10,203 nt of DNA from Sutterella sp. (GTDB taxonomy: Bacteria > Pseudomonadota > Gammaproteobacteria > Burkholderiales > Burkholderiaceae_F). Shown here piece by piece: positions 1 to 7,158 of this stretch (position 1 is its first letter; each line of letters begins with the position of its first letter). The stretch lies in contig DXSO01000054.1 of NCBI GenBank assembly GCA_019410445.1, positions 1-10,203 on the forward strand, read 5' to 3'. The notes below the pieces were generated by a model that made no database searches, was not told where the DNA came from, and was given only the letters and a program-made list of their open reading frames with translations. A program made the translations under genes and the position numbers.

Positions 1-54
1 TTAGGTTTGATCCGCGCTTAGTTAAAACCTGTCTCACAAAGTGGGGACAGTTCA
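1..54. mobile_element. Probable outer end of an IS3-type insertion sequence (body outside window)
   Basis: Read inward on the minus strand from 54, the sequence begins TGAACTGTCCCCACTTTGTG. This resembles the terminal inverted repeats of IS3-family (IS150-like) elements, which start TG(T/A)ACTG followed by a C-rich run and a GGACA- or GAGACA-like block. On the plus strand a frame open from the window edge ends in TAG at 19-21, about 33 bases before the proposed end, which is where a transposase stop would fall. The other end, the transposase and the target duplication are outside the window, so this rests on terminus resemblance alone. The same bases can also fold as a small hairpin (29-35 with 44-50). 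Confidence 0.35.
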
Positions 55-97
55 GTCATTCCCGGCGGCTTTTCCTTTGTCATCATCTGCGCATCAT

Positions 98-280
98 TTA
101 TGATCCTCGACGGCTTTTCCCTTCTTTGCCGGAACATTCGCAAGACCCGCCGCAGTGGCTGCATCCTCCCGAACAACCACCGCCGCAACAGCCCGAACAG
201 CCGCCTTTGATCCTACGCCAAACAATCCAGACGGCAGCTCCAATAATCAATACAAGCAGTCCCCAGCTTACAGCATTCAT
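98..280 (-). CDS. FeoB-associated Cys-rich membrane protein
   Basis: This small protein probably sits in the inner membrane as an accessory to FeoB. Residues 5-21 form one hydrophobic membrane segment (GLLVLIIGAAVWIV), followed by a basic WRRIK stop-transfer. A Gly/Cys-rich tail then carries eight cysteines in residues 28-49 (pattern C..CC...C...C..C...C.C), ending in a charged KSRRGS tail. This matches the FeoB-associated Cys-rich family, usually about 50-65 residues and encoded next to feoB. The gene starts 18 bases after the feoB stop behind an excellent ribosome binding site (AGGAGGT, five bases from ATG), so it is surely co-transcribed with feoAB. No feoC is visible, and this protein may take its place. 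The Cys cluster could bind iron or an Fe-S cluster or sense redox state, but that is inference; the biochemical role of the family is poorly defined. Confidence 0.88.
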   Translation of the reverse strand: MNAVSWGLLVLIIGAAVWIVWRRIKGGCSGCCGGGCSGGCSHCGGSCECSGKEGKSRRGS

Positions 281-298
281 TCTTCACCTCCTGTCGCA

Positions 299-2656
299 TC
301 ACACGAAACCCAAAGCAAGTCCGATCATGCGAACAACAAATGCCAGCACCCATGCCACGACACATTGAAAAAACGCAACTCCAATGGCCCACAATCCTCC
401 GAGCTCGCGCTTGATCGTAGAAATTGCCGCCACACACGGGGTATACAGCAGACAAAACACCAAAAGACTGACCGCCGTCAAACCGCTCAAAGCAGCAGTA
501 AGCGCTTCTGTGGTGCCAAACATCACGGAAAGGCTGCTTACCACGCTTTCCTTTGCCATGAACCCGCCAATCAACGCAGTGCAAATACGCCAGTCTCCAA
601 AACCTAAAGGAGAAAACAACGGAGCAATCCAACCGGAAATTACAGCAAGCATCGAAAGCTGAGGATCATTAACCGGATTGATTCGGAAATCAAAAGACTG
701 CAAAAACCAAATGACGATTGTTGCCACGAAAATCACAGTAAAAGCACGCTGCAAAAAATCCTTGGCTTTTTCCCAAAGCAACAAGGCGACATTTCGTGCA
801 TCAGGCATACGATAGTTTGGAAGCTCCATCACAAAAGGAACGGCTTCTCCTTTAAACAGGGTATGCCGCATGCAGATTCCTAAGACAATCGCAACGACAA
901 TGCCCAGCAAGTAAAGCCCAATCATGACCAGAGCCCCTTCTCCAGGGAAAAAGGCGGCAACGAAAAAAGCATAAATCGGCAGCTTTGCAGAGCAACTCAT
1001 GAACGGTGTCAGAAGAATCGTCATCTTGCGGTCTCGCTCTGAAGGGAGCGTGCGACTGGCCATCACTGCCGGCACTGTACAGCCAAACCCGATCAGCATC
1101 GGCACGATGCTGCGGCCCGACAAGCCAATTCGTCTCAGGAACATGTCCATGAAAAAGGCAACGCGAGCCATGTAGCCGCTGTCTTCTAAAAAAGACAAAA
1201 AGAAAAAAAGCACGACGATCGTGGGCACGAAACTCACGACACTGCCGACTCCGTTAAAGACTCCGTCAATGATGAGCGACTGTATTGATTCATTGACATG
1301 AAGCTCCGTCAGCGCCGCGTCAGCATACTCAGTAGCCATACCAATCAATTGATCGAGTCCATCAGAAAGCCACGCACCGATCACATTGAACGTCAGCCAG
1401 AAAACCATGCTCATGATTGCTATGAAAGCAGGAATCGCCGTGTACTTTCCCGTGAGAATCCGGTCAATCTTCTGGCTGCGGATGTGCTCTTTGCTTTCGC
1501 TGGGCTTTACTACCGTTTGGGCGCATACCTCATCAATAAAAGAAAAACGCATGTCGGCAATTGCACTTGCTCGATCAAGGCCGCGTTCGGCCTCAAGCTG
1601 CTTGAGAATGTGTTCTATCGTGCGCTTTTCATTGACTTCAAGTTCAAGCTGCTCCATGATCAGCCGATCGCCTTCTGCGATCTTGCTTGCCGCAAACCGA
1701 ACAGGAATTCCGGCATTCTGAGCATGATCCTCGATCAGATACATCAAGCTGTGCAGACAGCGATGAACTGCTCCGCCATGGTCATCGTTGGCACAGAAAT
1801 CATGTACCGCGGGTGTCTCCACAAAACGCGCCGCATGCAAAGCATGCTCAATAAGCTCCTGGATACCTTCTCCGCGACTCGCAGAAATCGGCACGACGGG
1901 AATCCCCAAAAGTGCCTCCATCTCGTTGACGCGAATAGCTCCTCCGTTGGCTGACACTTCGTCCATCATATTGAGTGCCAAAACCATCGGACGACCGAGC
2001 TCCATCAACTGAAGCGTCAGATACATATTGCGTTCGATATTGGTCGCATCAACGATATTGATGATGACGTTGGGATCCTCACGCAATATGAACTCTCGGG
2101 TGACGATTTCCTCATTGGTGTAGGGAGATAGCGAATAAATTCCCGGCAAATCAGTTACAAACGCTTCGCTATGCCCAACCAGACGACCATCCTTCCGATC
2201 GACTGTTACCCCAGGGAAATTGCCGACATGCTGATTCGACCCCGTGAGCTTATTAAAAAGCGTTGTCTTACCGCAATTCTGGTTGCCGGCAAGAGCAATG
2301 CGAATTGTCCCGGTTGTAAGCACCGGCCCTTGTTTGCTCACCGAGCGTCTTTTGCTTGATTCCGAATACCCCGGGTGGTCAATTTCAATTGACTTGGCAT
2401 GAGCTTTCTTGACCGGGGCTCCCTCGCGAACATCCTTGACTGTGATTTCACAGGCTTCGGCAACTCGCAACGTCAACTCATAACTGCGAATGCGCACCTC
2501 AATGGGATCCCCCATCGGCGCGCGTTTGACCAGTGTGACGGTTGCCTGGGGAATCAGCCCCATATCAAGAAAATGCTGTCGCAGAGCACCACTGCCGCCA
2601 ACACATTCGACTGTGGCACTTTGACCGACCGAAAGTTCATTGAGTGTGATAGTCAT
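299..2656 (-). CDS. feoB: Fused FeoA-FeoB ferrous iron transporter
   Basis: This is the inner membrane Fe(II) importer, with FeoA and FeoB joined in one 785-residue chain. Residues 1-75 are the SH3-like FeoA domain (MTITLNELSVGQ...LRQHFLDMGLIP). A polar linker reaches about residue 118. The G domain follows: G1 GNQNCGKT 124-131, NFPGVTV as switch region, G3 DLPG 169-172, G4 NMMD 229-232 and G5 SAS 258-260. A helical region precedes the membrane domain from about residue 410. That domain has the conserved Cys gate motifs GFGCTVPA (523-530) and PFMSCSAKLPIY (551-562), and YTPC (738-741). G1 reads NCGKT where NSGKS is usual. I chose ATG 2656 over the upstream ATG 2683 because a GGGAG ribosome binding site lies nine bases before it and FeoA proteins begin at this point. 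The alternative start would add MAPSREITI. The Cys-rich partner follows directly. Confidence 0.96.
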   Translation of the reverse strand: MTITLNELSVGQSATVECVGGSGALRQHFLDMGLIPQATVTLVKRAPMGDPIEVRIRSYELTLRVAEACEITVKDVREGAPVKKAHAKSIEIDHPGYSESSKRRSVSKQGPVLTTGTIRIALAGNQNCGKTTLFNKLTGSNQHVGNFPGVTVDRKDGRLVGHSEAFVTDLPGIYSLSPYTNEEIVTREFILREDPNVIINIVDATNIERNMYLTLQLMELGRPMVLALNMMDEVSANGGAIRVNEMEALLGIPVVPISASRGEGIQELIEHALHAARFVETPAVHDFCANDDHGGAVHRCLHSLMYLIEDHAQNAGIPVRFAASKIAEGDRLIMEQLELEVNEKRTIEHILKQLEAERGLDRASAIADMRFSFIDEVCAQTVVKPSESKEHIRSQKIDRILTGKYTAIPAFIAIMSMVFWLTFNVIGAWLSDGLDQLIGMATEYADAALTELHVNESIQSLIIDGVFNGVGSVVSFVPTIVVLFFFLSFLEDSGYMARVAFFMDMFLRRIGLSGRSIVPMLIGFGCTVPAVMASRTLPSERDRKMTILLTPFMSCSAKLPIYAFFVAAFFPGEGALVMIGLYLLGIVVAIVLGICMRHTLFKGEAVPFVMELPNYRMPDARNVALLLWEKAKDFLQRAFTVIFVATIVIWFLQSFDFRINPVNDPQLSMLAVISGWIAPLFSPLGFGDWRICTALIGGFMAKESVVSSLSVMFGTTEALTAALSGLTAVSLLVFCLLYTPCVAAISTIKRELGGLWAIGVAFFQCVVAWVLAFVVRMIGLALGFV

Positions 2657-2666
2657 TATCGTTATC
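2648..2666 (-). promoter_or_regulatory. Fur-box-like palindrome over the feoAB start
   Basis: The minus strand reads GATAACGATAATGACTATC. Against the classic Fur consensus GATAATGATAATCATTATC I count 16 of 19 matches. The ATG inside the site is the feoAB start codon, and the site's edge touches the ribosome binding site. Fur with Fe(II) normally represses feo genes, so iron-dependent repression is the expected logic. The position over the start codon is downstream of where a promoter should be, so binding would block early elongation or form part of a larger Fur footprint. Part of the match could be chance, since the bases also encode Met-Thr-Ile. Confidence 0.5.
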
Positions 2667-2707
2667 TCCCGGGAAGGTGCCATTTTAGTGACCCAAGAGC
2701 AGCTGTG

Positions 2708-2720
2708 TGGAAAATTTCCA
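2708..2720. promoter_or_regulatory. Short palindrome in the feoAB leader
   Basis: TGGAAAATTTCCA is a perfect two-fold palindrome (6-bp arms around a central A) about 50 bases upstream of the feoAB start, in the AT-rich divergent region shared with the cytochrome gene. A Fur half-site (GATAATGA, 2741-2748) lies about 20 bases further away. It could be an operator or part of the promoter region. No regulator can be named from this alone. Confidence 0.2.
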
Positions 2721-2832
2721 AAAATACATTCATCAACAACGATAATGAAAAAAGACCATATGCCCCCTCTTTTGCACTAATGCGAGCGAGGTATTGCCAA
2801 AGCTTACGGTTTTATTAAATTTCTCCCCTAGC

Positions 2833-2854
2833 ACCTTCACACTGAGCTGAAGGT
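2833..2854. repeat. Hairpin upstream of the cytochrome gene
   Basis: ACCTTCA and TGAAGGT form a perfect 7-bp inverted repeat around an 8-base loop, ending 47 bases before the cytochrome start. No U-run follows on either strand, so it is not a standard terminator. It could be a 5' untranslated stem or an operator in the region shared with feoAB. Confidence 0.35.
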
Positions 2855-2901
2855 TCGTTATTATTCATATGCTCGAAAACCCCAATAACTAGGAGAATCA
2901 T

Positions 2902-3189
2902 ATGCGCAAGTTCAGCATTTCCTGCGCCCTGGCTGCTGCTGCCATGGCTATTTCCGCAAGTGCCTACGCTGTCGGAGGCATGCCCTCGAAGATCCCGCAT
3001 CCGATCGATGCATACAAGATCACGGATTCTTCCAATCCCTGCATCATGTGCCACGGCGATCAGTCCAAGATCGGCGCCGCTAAGGTTGCTGGTCAGCCGA
3101 TGGCAATGCCTGCTGATCACTGGGTCAAGGGCGAAAAGAAGGCTGACGCCATGCACAACAACTGCACGATGTGCCACCAGAAGCAGTAA
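2902..3189 (+). CDS. Small periplasmic dihaem c-type cytochrome, NapB-like
   Basis: A secreted electron carrier of 95 residues. Residues 1-23 are a Sec signal peptide (basic start, Ala-rich core, SAYA cleavage motif), leaving a mature protein of about 72 residues. Two haem c sites, CIMCH (47-51) and CTMCH (88-92), are clear. The surrounding sequence, IPHPIDAYKIT...NPC and later ADHW, resembles the haem core of NapB, the small subunit of periplasmic nitrate reductase; His33 and His73 are the likely distal haem ligands by that analogy. NapB precursors are normally about 140-160 residues, so this is a minimal version. No napA or other nap gene is in the window, so a nitrate role is not supported. 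It may instead feed another periplasmic reductase. A strong AGGAG site lies six to seven bases before ATG. Codons favour GCT, CTG, ATC and AAG, suggesting high expression. It is divergent from feoAB. Confidence 0.85.
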   Translation: MRKFSISCALAAAAMAISASAYAVGGMPSKIPHPIDAYKITDSSNPCIMCHGDQSKIGAAKVAGQPMAMPADHWVKGEKKADAMHNNCTMCHQKQ

Positions 3190-3207
3190 TTTTCTGCTTT
3201 GTAACGC

Positions 3208-3243
3208 AAAGGCCGCAGAAGAGCTTTCTCTGCGGCCTTTTTT
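3208..3243 (+). terminator. Strong intrinsic terminator after the cytochrome gene
   Basis: A perfect 12-bp stem (AAAGGCCGCAGA at 3208-3219 with its complement at 3229-3240), a 9-base loop and a run of T through 3243 form a textbook Rho-independent terminator 18 bases after the cytochrome stop. On the minus strand the stem also faces the end of the amidohydrolase gene (stop at 3268), but the T-run there is short, so it would be weaker in that direction. Confidence 0.93.
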
Positions 3244-3267
3244 GATTGTGCAAATCGAGTCAACTAC

Positions 3268-4452
3268 TTACTTGAGCTCGTTGAGAACATACAGAGCATA
3301 ACGCACGTACAAGCTGCATGCCACCAATAGTCCTTGCTCGTCAATATCAAAATGTCCGTTGTGATTGGGGCGGTCAGTTCCGGGCTTATCGCTGTGCGTG
3401 CCGAAATAAGCAAAAGCTCCGCAGCAATGCGGCAAATAGTCGGCAAAATCCTCAGCCATCATTGACTTTGGATAATCAGCAACGATATTTGCCGCTCCAA
3501 CGATCTCTTCGGCCACGCACTTGACTTCATGGGCAGCCTTCTGATCATTGATCAGCGGATTGGAGTAGTTTTTGATGGTGACGCAAGTCTGCGCACCATA
3601 CATGCGGGCAGTGCTTTCAACAATGTCTGTCAGTCTCTTATTGGTGAACTCGCGCACGGCCGGATTAAATGTGCGTACCGTGCCTTCCAAGACCGCATCC
3701 TCAGCAACAATATTGTATTGCGATCCAGCCCATGCCTTCCCAATACCAACCACCGCAGCTTCCATGGGGTCGGTATTACGAGCCACAATACCTTGAAGCG
3801 CTACAACAATCTGAGAAGCAACGTACAGAGCATCAACGCCTTTGTGCGGCATTGATACGTGAGCACTTTTTCCTTTGATCTCAACTCGGAAAAAATCACA
3901 GCTTGCATTTAACGGGCCGCCGACAATGCCGACTTGTCCAACATTCAGTGAGTTGGTCACGTGCTGCCCGTAAATACGATCAACCCCTTCCAACAATCCT
4001 GCTGCGACAAACTGACGAGCACCCTGCCCAATTTCCTCAGCCTGTTGAAAAAACAAACGGACTTCACCGGAAAAATCATTTTCCATCGACTTCAGGATAC
4101 GAGCCGCAGCCAAAAGCGTTGCCGTATGTCCGTCATGCCCGCATGCATGACAAAAGCCCTGATTTTGAGATGCGTATTCGCAGTTTTTCAGATCATCAAG
4201 TCCGAGCGCATCCATATCCGCGCGAAGGGCAACTTTTCTCGTCGGTTTTTCTGAAGGCTTTTTACCGATAATGCGCGCATAGATTCCGGTTTCCCCGACG
4301 CGGGTGTGTTCAATCCCGCATTTGTCGAGTTCCTCTTCAATACGAGCTGCTGTCTTGAACTCCTTCAAGCTGATTTCCGGATGTGCATGAAAGTAACGAC
4401 GCATCTCGACGATGTAGTCACTTTGCTGCAAAACGCAAGCATCGATACTCAT
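3268..4452 (-). CDS. M20D-family metal-dependent amidohydrolase (N-acyl amino acid / hippurate hydrolase type)
   Basis: A cytoplasmic dinuclear metallohydrolase of 394 residues, a usual length for the family, that removes acyl groups from amino acids or splits small peptide-like bonds. Visible signatures in order are YFHAHPEIS (20-28), RADMDAL (77-83), HACGHDGHTA (102-111, with Cys104 and His106 as metal ligands), the catalytic and ligand pair Glu139-Glu140 in QQAEEIGQG, His164 in GQH, MMAEDF (331-336) and NHNGHFDIDE (363-372, His364 as ligand). The lid/dimerisation domain spans roughly 183-298. No signal peptide is seen. GAGG seven bases before ATG supports the start. It is the last gene after metN-metI-metQ, 81 bases behind the metQ stop, so its substrate may be what that importer brings in. 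The exact substrate (hippurate, acyl-Met, indole-acetyl-amino acid or dipeptide) cannot be read from sequence. Confidence 0.9.
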   Translation of the reverse strand: MSIDACVLQQSDYIVEMRRYFHAHPEISLKEFKTAARIEEELDKCGIEHTRVGETGIYARIIGKKPSEKPTRKVALRADMDALGLDDLKNCEYASQNQGFCHACGHDGHTATLLAAARILKSMENDFSGEVRLFFQQAEEIGQGARQFVAAGLLEGVDRIYGQHVTNSLNVGQVGIVGGPLNASCDFFRVEIKGKSAHVSMPHKGVDALYVASQIVVALQGIVARNTDPMEAAVVGIGKAWAGSQYNIVAEDAVLEGTVRTFNPAVREFTNKRLTDIVESTARMYGAQTCVTIKNYSNPLINDQKAAHEVKCVAEEIVGAANIVADYPKSMMAEDFADYLPHCCGAFAYFGTHSDKPGTDRPNHNGHFDIDEQGLLVACSLYVRYALYVLNELK

Positions 4453-4486
4453 TTCTCAACCTCGAAATTCATCCCGCCAGACAGGT

Positions 4487-4512
4487 CGTTTGCCGCCTTA
4501 AGGCCGCAAACG
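4487..4512. repeat. Intercistronic hairpin between metQ and the amidohydrolase gene
   Basis: CGTTTGC and GCAAACG enclose a second short stem (GCC/GGC) with one C-C mismatch and a TTAA tip, making a near-perfect 26-base fold. There is no T-run after it in the direction of transcription, so it is not a standard terminator. It may stabilise the upstream mRNA or lower expression of the last gene relative to metNIQ. Confidence 0.5.
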
Positions 4513-4533
4513 CCCCCTCTAAGCCTCAAAATC

Positions 4534-5415
4534 TCAATATTTATAGTTCTCCGAACCAGCCCACACCGGAGTAAATGCCCCCTTGTACACCGTCATCAGA
4601 GTCTTGGCTGTTTCAGGCGTGTGATAAGCCTCTACGACTTTTTTATACACAGGGTTGTCTTTATCCTGACTGCGCGCGGCGATAATGTTGAAAAGATCGC
4701 CCACATTCGGGTTGGTTTTCGGATCAATGTTTTCTGCGTAAATCGAATCTTTTTGAGAATCAAGACCGGCCGTATAAGCATTGCCGCCGTTGATCAGAGC
4801 TGCAGAAACGTCCGGAAGAATATTGAAGAGCACTCCGGATTCGGCTTCTCTGATTTCGATTTTGACGTTGTACTTGATAATGTCTGTTTTCGTGGGAACA
4901 TATCCCTTTGCCGGATCACAAACAATAAGACCGGCTGACTCAAGCACTTTGAGCGCTCGACCACCGTTGGTCAGATCGCTCGGAATCGCAAAAATATCGC
5001 CATCTTTGACGTCCTGCATGGACTTGAGCTTGTTTTTATTATTAAAAACTCGCAACGGCGTAATCAGAGTATCGCCGATCGGTTCAATTTTGTAGCCGTT
5101 TCGGGCAATATCGTTTTTCAGATAAGCCTTGTGCTGGAAGGCATTTAGGTCAATTTCACCGTCGGCAAGCGCGCGATTGGGCGTAGCATAGTCGGAAAAC
5201 TTGACAAGTTTGACTTGAATCTTGTCTTTCTTGAGCAGTTCATTGACTGTGTCCCATTGAGCGTTGTAATCACCCACAACACCAATTTTGACAATCGTCA
5301 CTCCGTCCTCTGCTTTTTTGCCATCGTCGCCACAACCGGTGACAGCGACAGCAGCCAAAGCGCTAACCGCCAATGCAGTGACCGTTTTTGTCAGGTGCAA
5401 TTGAAAACCTTTCAT
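4534..5415 (-). CDS. metQ: MetQ, methionine-binding lipoprotein of ABC importer
   Basis: The substrate-binding component of the MetNIQ importer, 293 residues, in the NlpA/MetQ family (E. coli MetQ is about 271). The N-terminus is a lipoprotein signal: basic start, hydrophobic core and lipobox VTGC with the lipidated Cys at 28. Downstream, VKIGVVGDYNAQWDTVNELL and DGEIDLNAFQHKAYL are characteristic of the family; the usual motif is D-L-N-A/F-F-Q-H. IPSDLTNGGRALKVLESAGLI and an aromatic-rich pocket region follow. A GGGAGGG ribosome binding site precedes ATG. It starts 21 bases after the metI stop. Relatives bind L-Met, D-Met or Met-containing dipeptides, so the ligand is not certain. The protein may be inner-membrane anchored, or sorted to the outer membrane. 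Confidence 0.94.
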   Translation of the reverse strand: MKGFQLHLTKTVTALAVSALAAVAVTGCGDDGKKAEDGVTIVKIGVVGDYNAQWDTVNELLKKDKIQVKLVKFSDYATPNRALADGEIDLNAFQHKAYLKNDIARNGYKIEPIGDTLITPLRVFNNKNKLKSMQDVKDGDIFAIPSDLTNGGRALKVLESAGLIVCDPAKGYVPTKTDIIKYNVKIEIREAESGVLFNILPDVSAALINGGNAYTAGLDSQKDSIYAENIDPKTNPNVGDLFNIIAARSQDKDNPVYKKVVEAYHTPETAKTLMTVYKGAFTPVWAGSENYKY

Positions 5416-5436
5416 TGTTCTTTCCCTCCCTAATTT

Positions 5437-6114
5437 TCAGTGTGTGGATTTTTTAATGATGATATTGCCGAAAAATTGGAATACGCTGATGATGAGCAGA
5501 ATGATGACTACGGTAAGCCAAATCATGTCACGATAGCCCATCTGATAGCCGTAGCGAATCGCAAAGTCACCCAAACCGCCGGCACCAATTGCTCCTGCAA
5601 TGGCAGTGATACCCACAAGACTTACGAAGGTGATCATCGTCACACGGGTGATTCCCGGAATACTTTCCCGCAAATACACGCTGAAAATAATTTCTCGCGG
5701 AGAAAAGCCCATCGCTTGGCTTGCTTCGATCAAACCGTGGTCGATATCAGCCAATACGCTTTCAATCTGACGTGCAAAGAAAGGAACCGTTCCCGCAACC
5801 AATGCCACAAAAGAACCCGTTACTCCGGAACCGGTTCCTACTAAAAAGCGGCTCACCGGAATCAGAAGCACGATCAAAATAATGAACGGTATCGAACGAA
5901 TAATGTCGATTCCGCGATCAAAAATCGTAAACAGAATTTTGTTTTCGAGAATTCCGTTAGGGCGACAAACCGTCAGCAGAACTCCGACGGCAACGCCTAA
6001 TACCCACGCAATAGACCCCGAAACGGCAAGCATCGTAAATGTTTGTCCAATACACTCGAGCAGTTCCCCGCTCAAGCGATCCAAATTGGGCATCAATGCA
6101 TTAATGAAGTCCAT
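5437..6114 (-). CDS. metI: MetI, methionine ABC importer permease
   Basis: The membrane channel subunit of the importer, 225 residues and about five hydrophobic segments, close to the usual 217. The EAA coupling loop that docks onto the ATPase is at 130-155 (EASQAMGFSPREIIFSVYLRESIPG). The segment GITAIAGAIGAGGLGDFAIRYGYQ is typical of MetI. The start codon lies inside the end of metN (14-base overlap), with a strong GAGGAG ribosome binding site within metN coding sequence, so translation of the two is probably coupled. As a dimer it pairs with two MetN subunits in the inner membrane. Confidence 0.95.
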   Translation of the reverse strand: MDFINALMPNLDRLSGELLECIGQTFTMLAVSGSIAWVLGVAVGVLLTVCRPNGILENKILFTIFDRGIDIIRSIPFIILIVLLIPVSRFLVGTGSGVTGSFVALVAGTVPFFARQIESVLADIDHGLIEASQAMGFSPREIIFSVYLRESIPGITRVTMITFVSLVGITAIAGAIGAGGLGDFAIRYGYQMGYRDMIWLTVVIILLIISVFQFFGNIIIKKSTH

Positions 6115-7141
6115 TCTTGAGCTCCTCTACGTAAACACCGTTTTCACTGAGGTACTGCTGAGCAGCTTGCACCAATGCAGGTTCTCCGGTCAGAACAACG
6201 CCCAGTTTTCCCAATGCCGATCCCTGAATAAAGTCGATATTGCCGAAAACAATATTGGCACGGACATTGAACCGCTCGTAAAGCGTGACAATCAGCGGTT
6301 CTCCGGCGGATCCTCCGGTATAAGTCAGCAACAAAATCTTTCCACCACCGGACATCTCTGTGTCAAGCTGCCCGCTTTGCACGAGCTCAAGAAATTTCTT
6401 GACGTTATTGGCCGTATTAATGAAATCCTTAGTCAGATCCGCTTTGGGATGAGCAAAGATTTCCGTAATAGCTCCCTCTTCAACAATGCGGCCTTTTTTC
6501 ATAACAGCCACTCGATCACAGATTTCCTTGATGACTGACATTTGATGCGTAATCACCACAATGGTCAGCTTGAGCTTTTGATTGACTTTCTTCAAAAGCT
6601 TGAGAATCGAGTGTGTGGTCTGAGGATCAAGCGCACTTGTAGCTTCGTCGCACAAAAGCACCTTGGGATCATTGGCCAGTGCTCGTGCAATAGCGACACG
6701 CTGCTTTTGACCCCCCGATAATTGAGCAGGGTACGCGTGCATCTTATCGGCAAGTCCAACAAGTTGCAGCAATTCTTCAATCTTCCGAGCCTTGGCCTGT
6801 TTGTCCAGTTCAGAATGCCGAAGCGCAAGTGAGATGTTGTCAAACACCGTGCGGCTCGGCATCAAATTGAAATGCTGAAAGATCATACCGATGCGGCGCC
6901 GTACCCCACGCAAATCCGCATCTGACAACTTCATAAGATCCGTGCCGTCAACCACAACTTCGCCCGAGGTCGGACGTTCCAACAGATTGATGCATCGCAC
7001 CAAGGTTGATTTACCCGCCCCCGAAAAGCCGATGATGCCGAAAATTTCTCCGGCCTGAATCGTCAGCGAAACATCATCAACGGCCTTGACGGTGCCGGCA
7101 TCGGTTTCAAAAGTTTTCGTTATATGTTTGAGTTCAAGCAT
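6101..7141 (-). CDS. metN: MetN, methionine ABC importer ATPase with C-terminal NIL domain
   Basis: The ATPase of the importer, 346 residues, full length for MetN (about 343). The nucleotide-binding domain has Walker A GFSGAGKST (38-46), the Q-loop FQHFNL (88-93), signature LSGGQKQRVA (141-150), Walker B VLLCDE (161-166) and H-loop His199. From about residue 265 to the end is the NIL (ferredoxin-like) domain. In E. coli this domain binds methionine inside the cell and inhibits transport, so feedback control by cytoplasmic Met is likely here too. The start MLELKHITKTF fits the family. It lacks a clear ribosome binding site: only AAAGC upstream. It is the first gene of the metNIQ-M20 operon. 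Confidence 0.96.
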   Translation of the reverse strand: MLELKHITKTFETDAGTVKAVDDVSLTIQAGEIFGIIGFSGAGKSTLVRCINLLERPTSGEVVVDGTDLMKLSDADLRGVRRRIGMIFQHFNLMPSRTVFDNISLALRHSELDKQAKARKIEELLQLVGLADKMHAYPAQLSGGQKQRVAIARALANDPKVLLCDEATSALDPQTTHSILKLLKKVNQKLKLTIVVITHQMSVIKEICDRVAVMKKGRIVEEGAITEIFAHPKADLTKDFINTANNVKKFLELVQSGQLDTEMSGGGKILLLTYTGGSAGEPLIVTLYERFNVRANIVFGNIDFIQGSALGKLGVVLTGEPALVQAAQQYLSENGVYVEELKNGLH

Positions 7142-7152
7142 ATTGTCGTGCT

Positions 7153-7158
7153 TTTATA
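7153..7158 (-). promoter_or_regulatory. Candidate -10 element just before metN
   Basis: On the minus strand TATAAA lies 11 bases before the metN ATG, within AAAAATTTATAAAAG. If used, transcription would start only about five bases before the start codon, giving an almost leaderless mRNA, which would fit the missing ribosome binding site. The -35 is poor (TTGGTC, 19 bases away), so a promoter further upstream is equally possible. Confidence 0.25.

Noticed and set aside
213..632. 139-residue minus-strand frame overlapping feoB, with many Cys
   Set aside because: It is out of frame with a strongly conserved FeoB C-terminus and has no family resemblance.
2657..2683. Upstream ATG adding MAPSREITI to FeoAB
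   Set aside because: No good ribosome binding site before 2683, whereas GGGAG fits the ATG at 2656 and FeoA domains start there.
2735..2753. Second Fur box around GATAATGA
   Set aside because: Only one half-site is good; over 19 positions about 11 match, which is too weak to call a full site.
2815..3177. 120-residue minus-strand frame rich in His and Val
   Set aside because: It is antisense to the cytochrome gene, whose signal peptide and two CxxCH motifs are clearly real.
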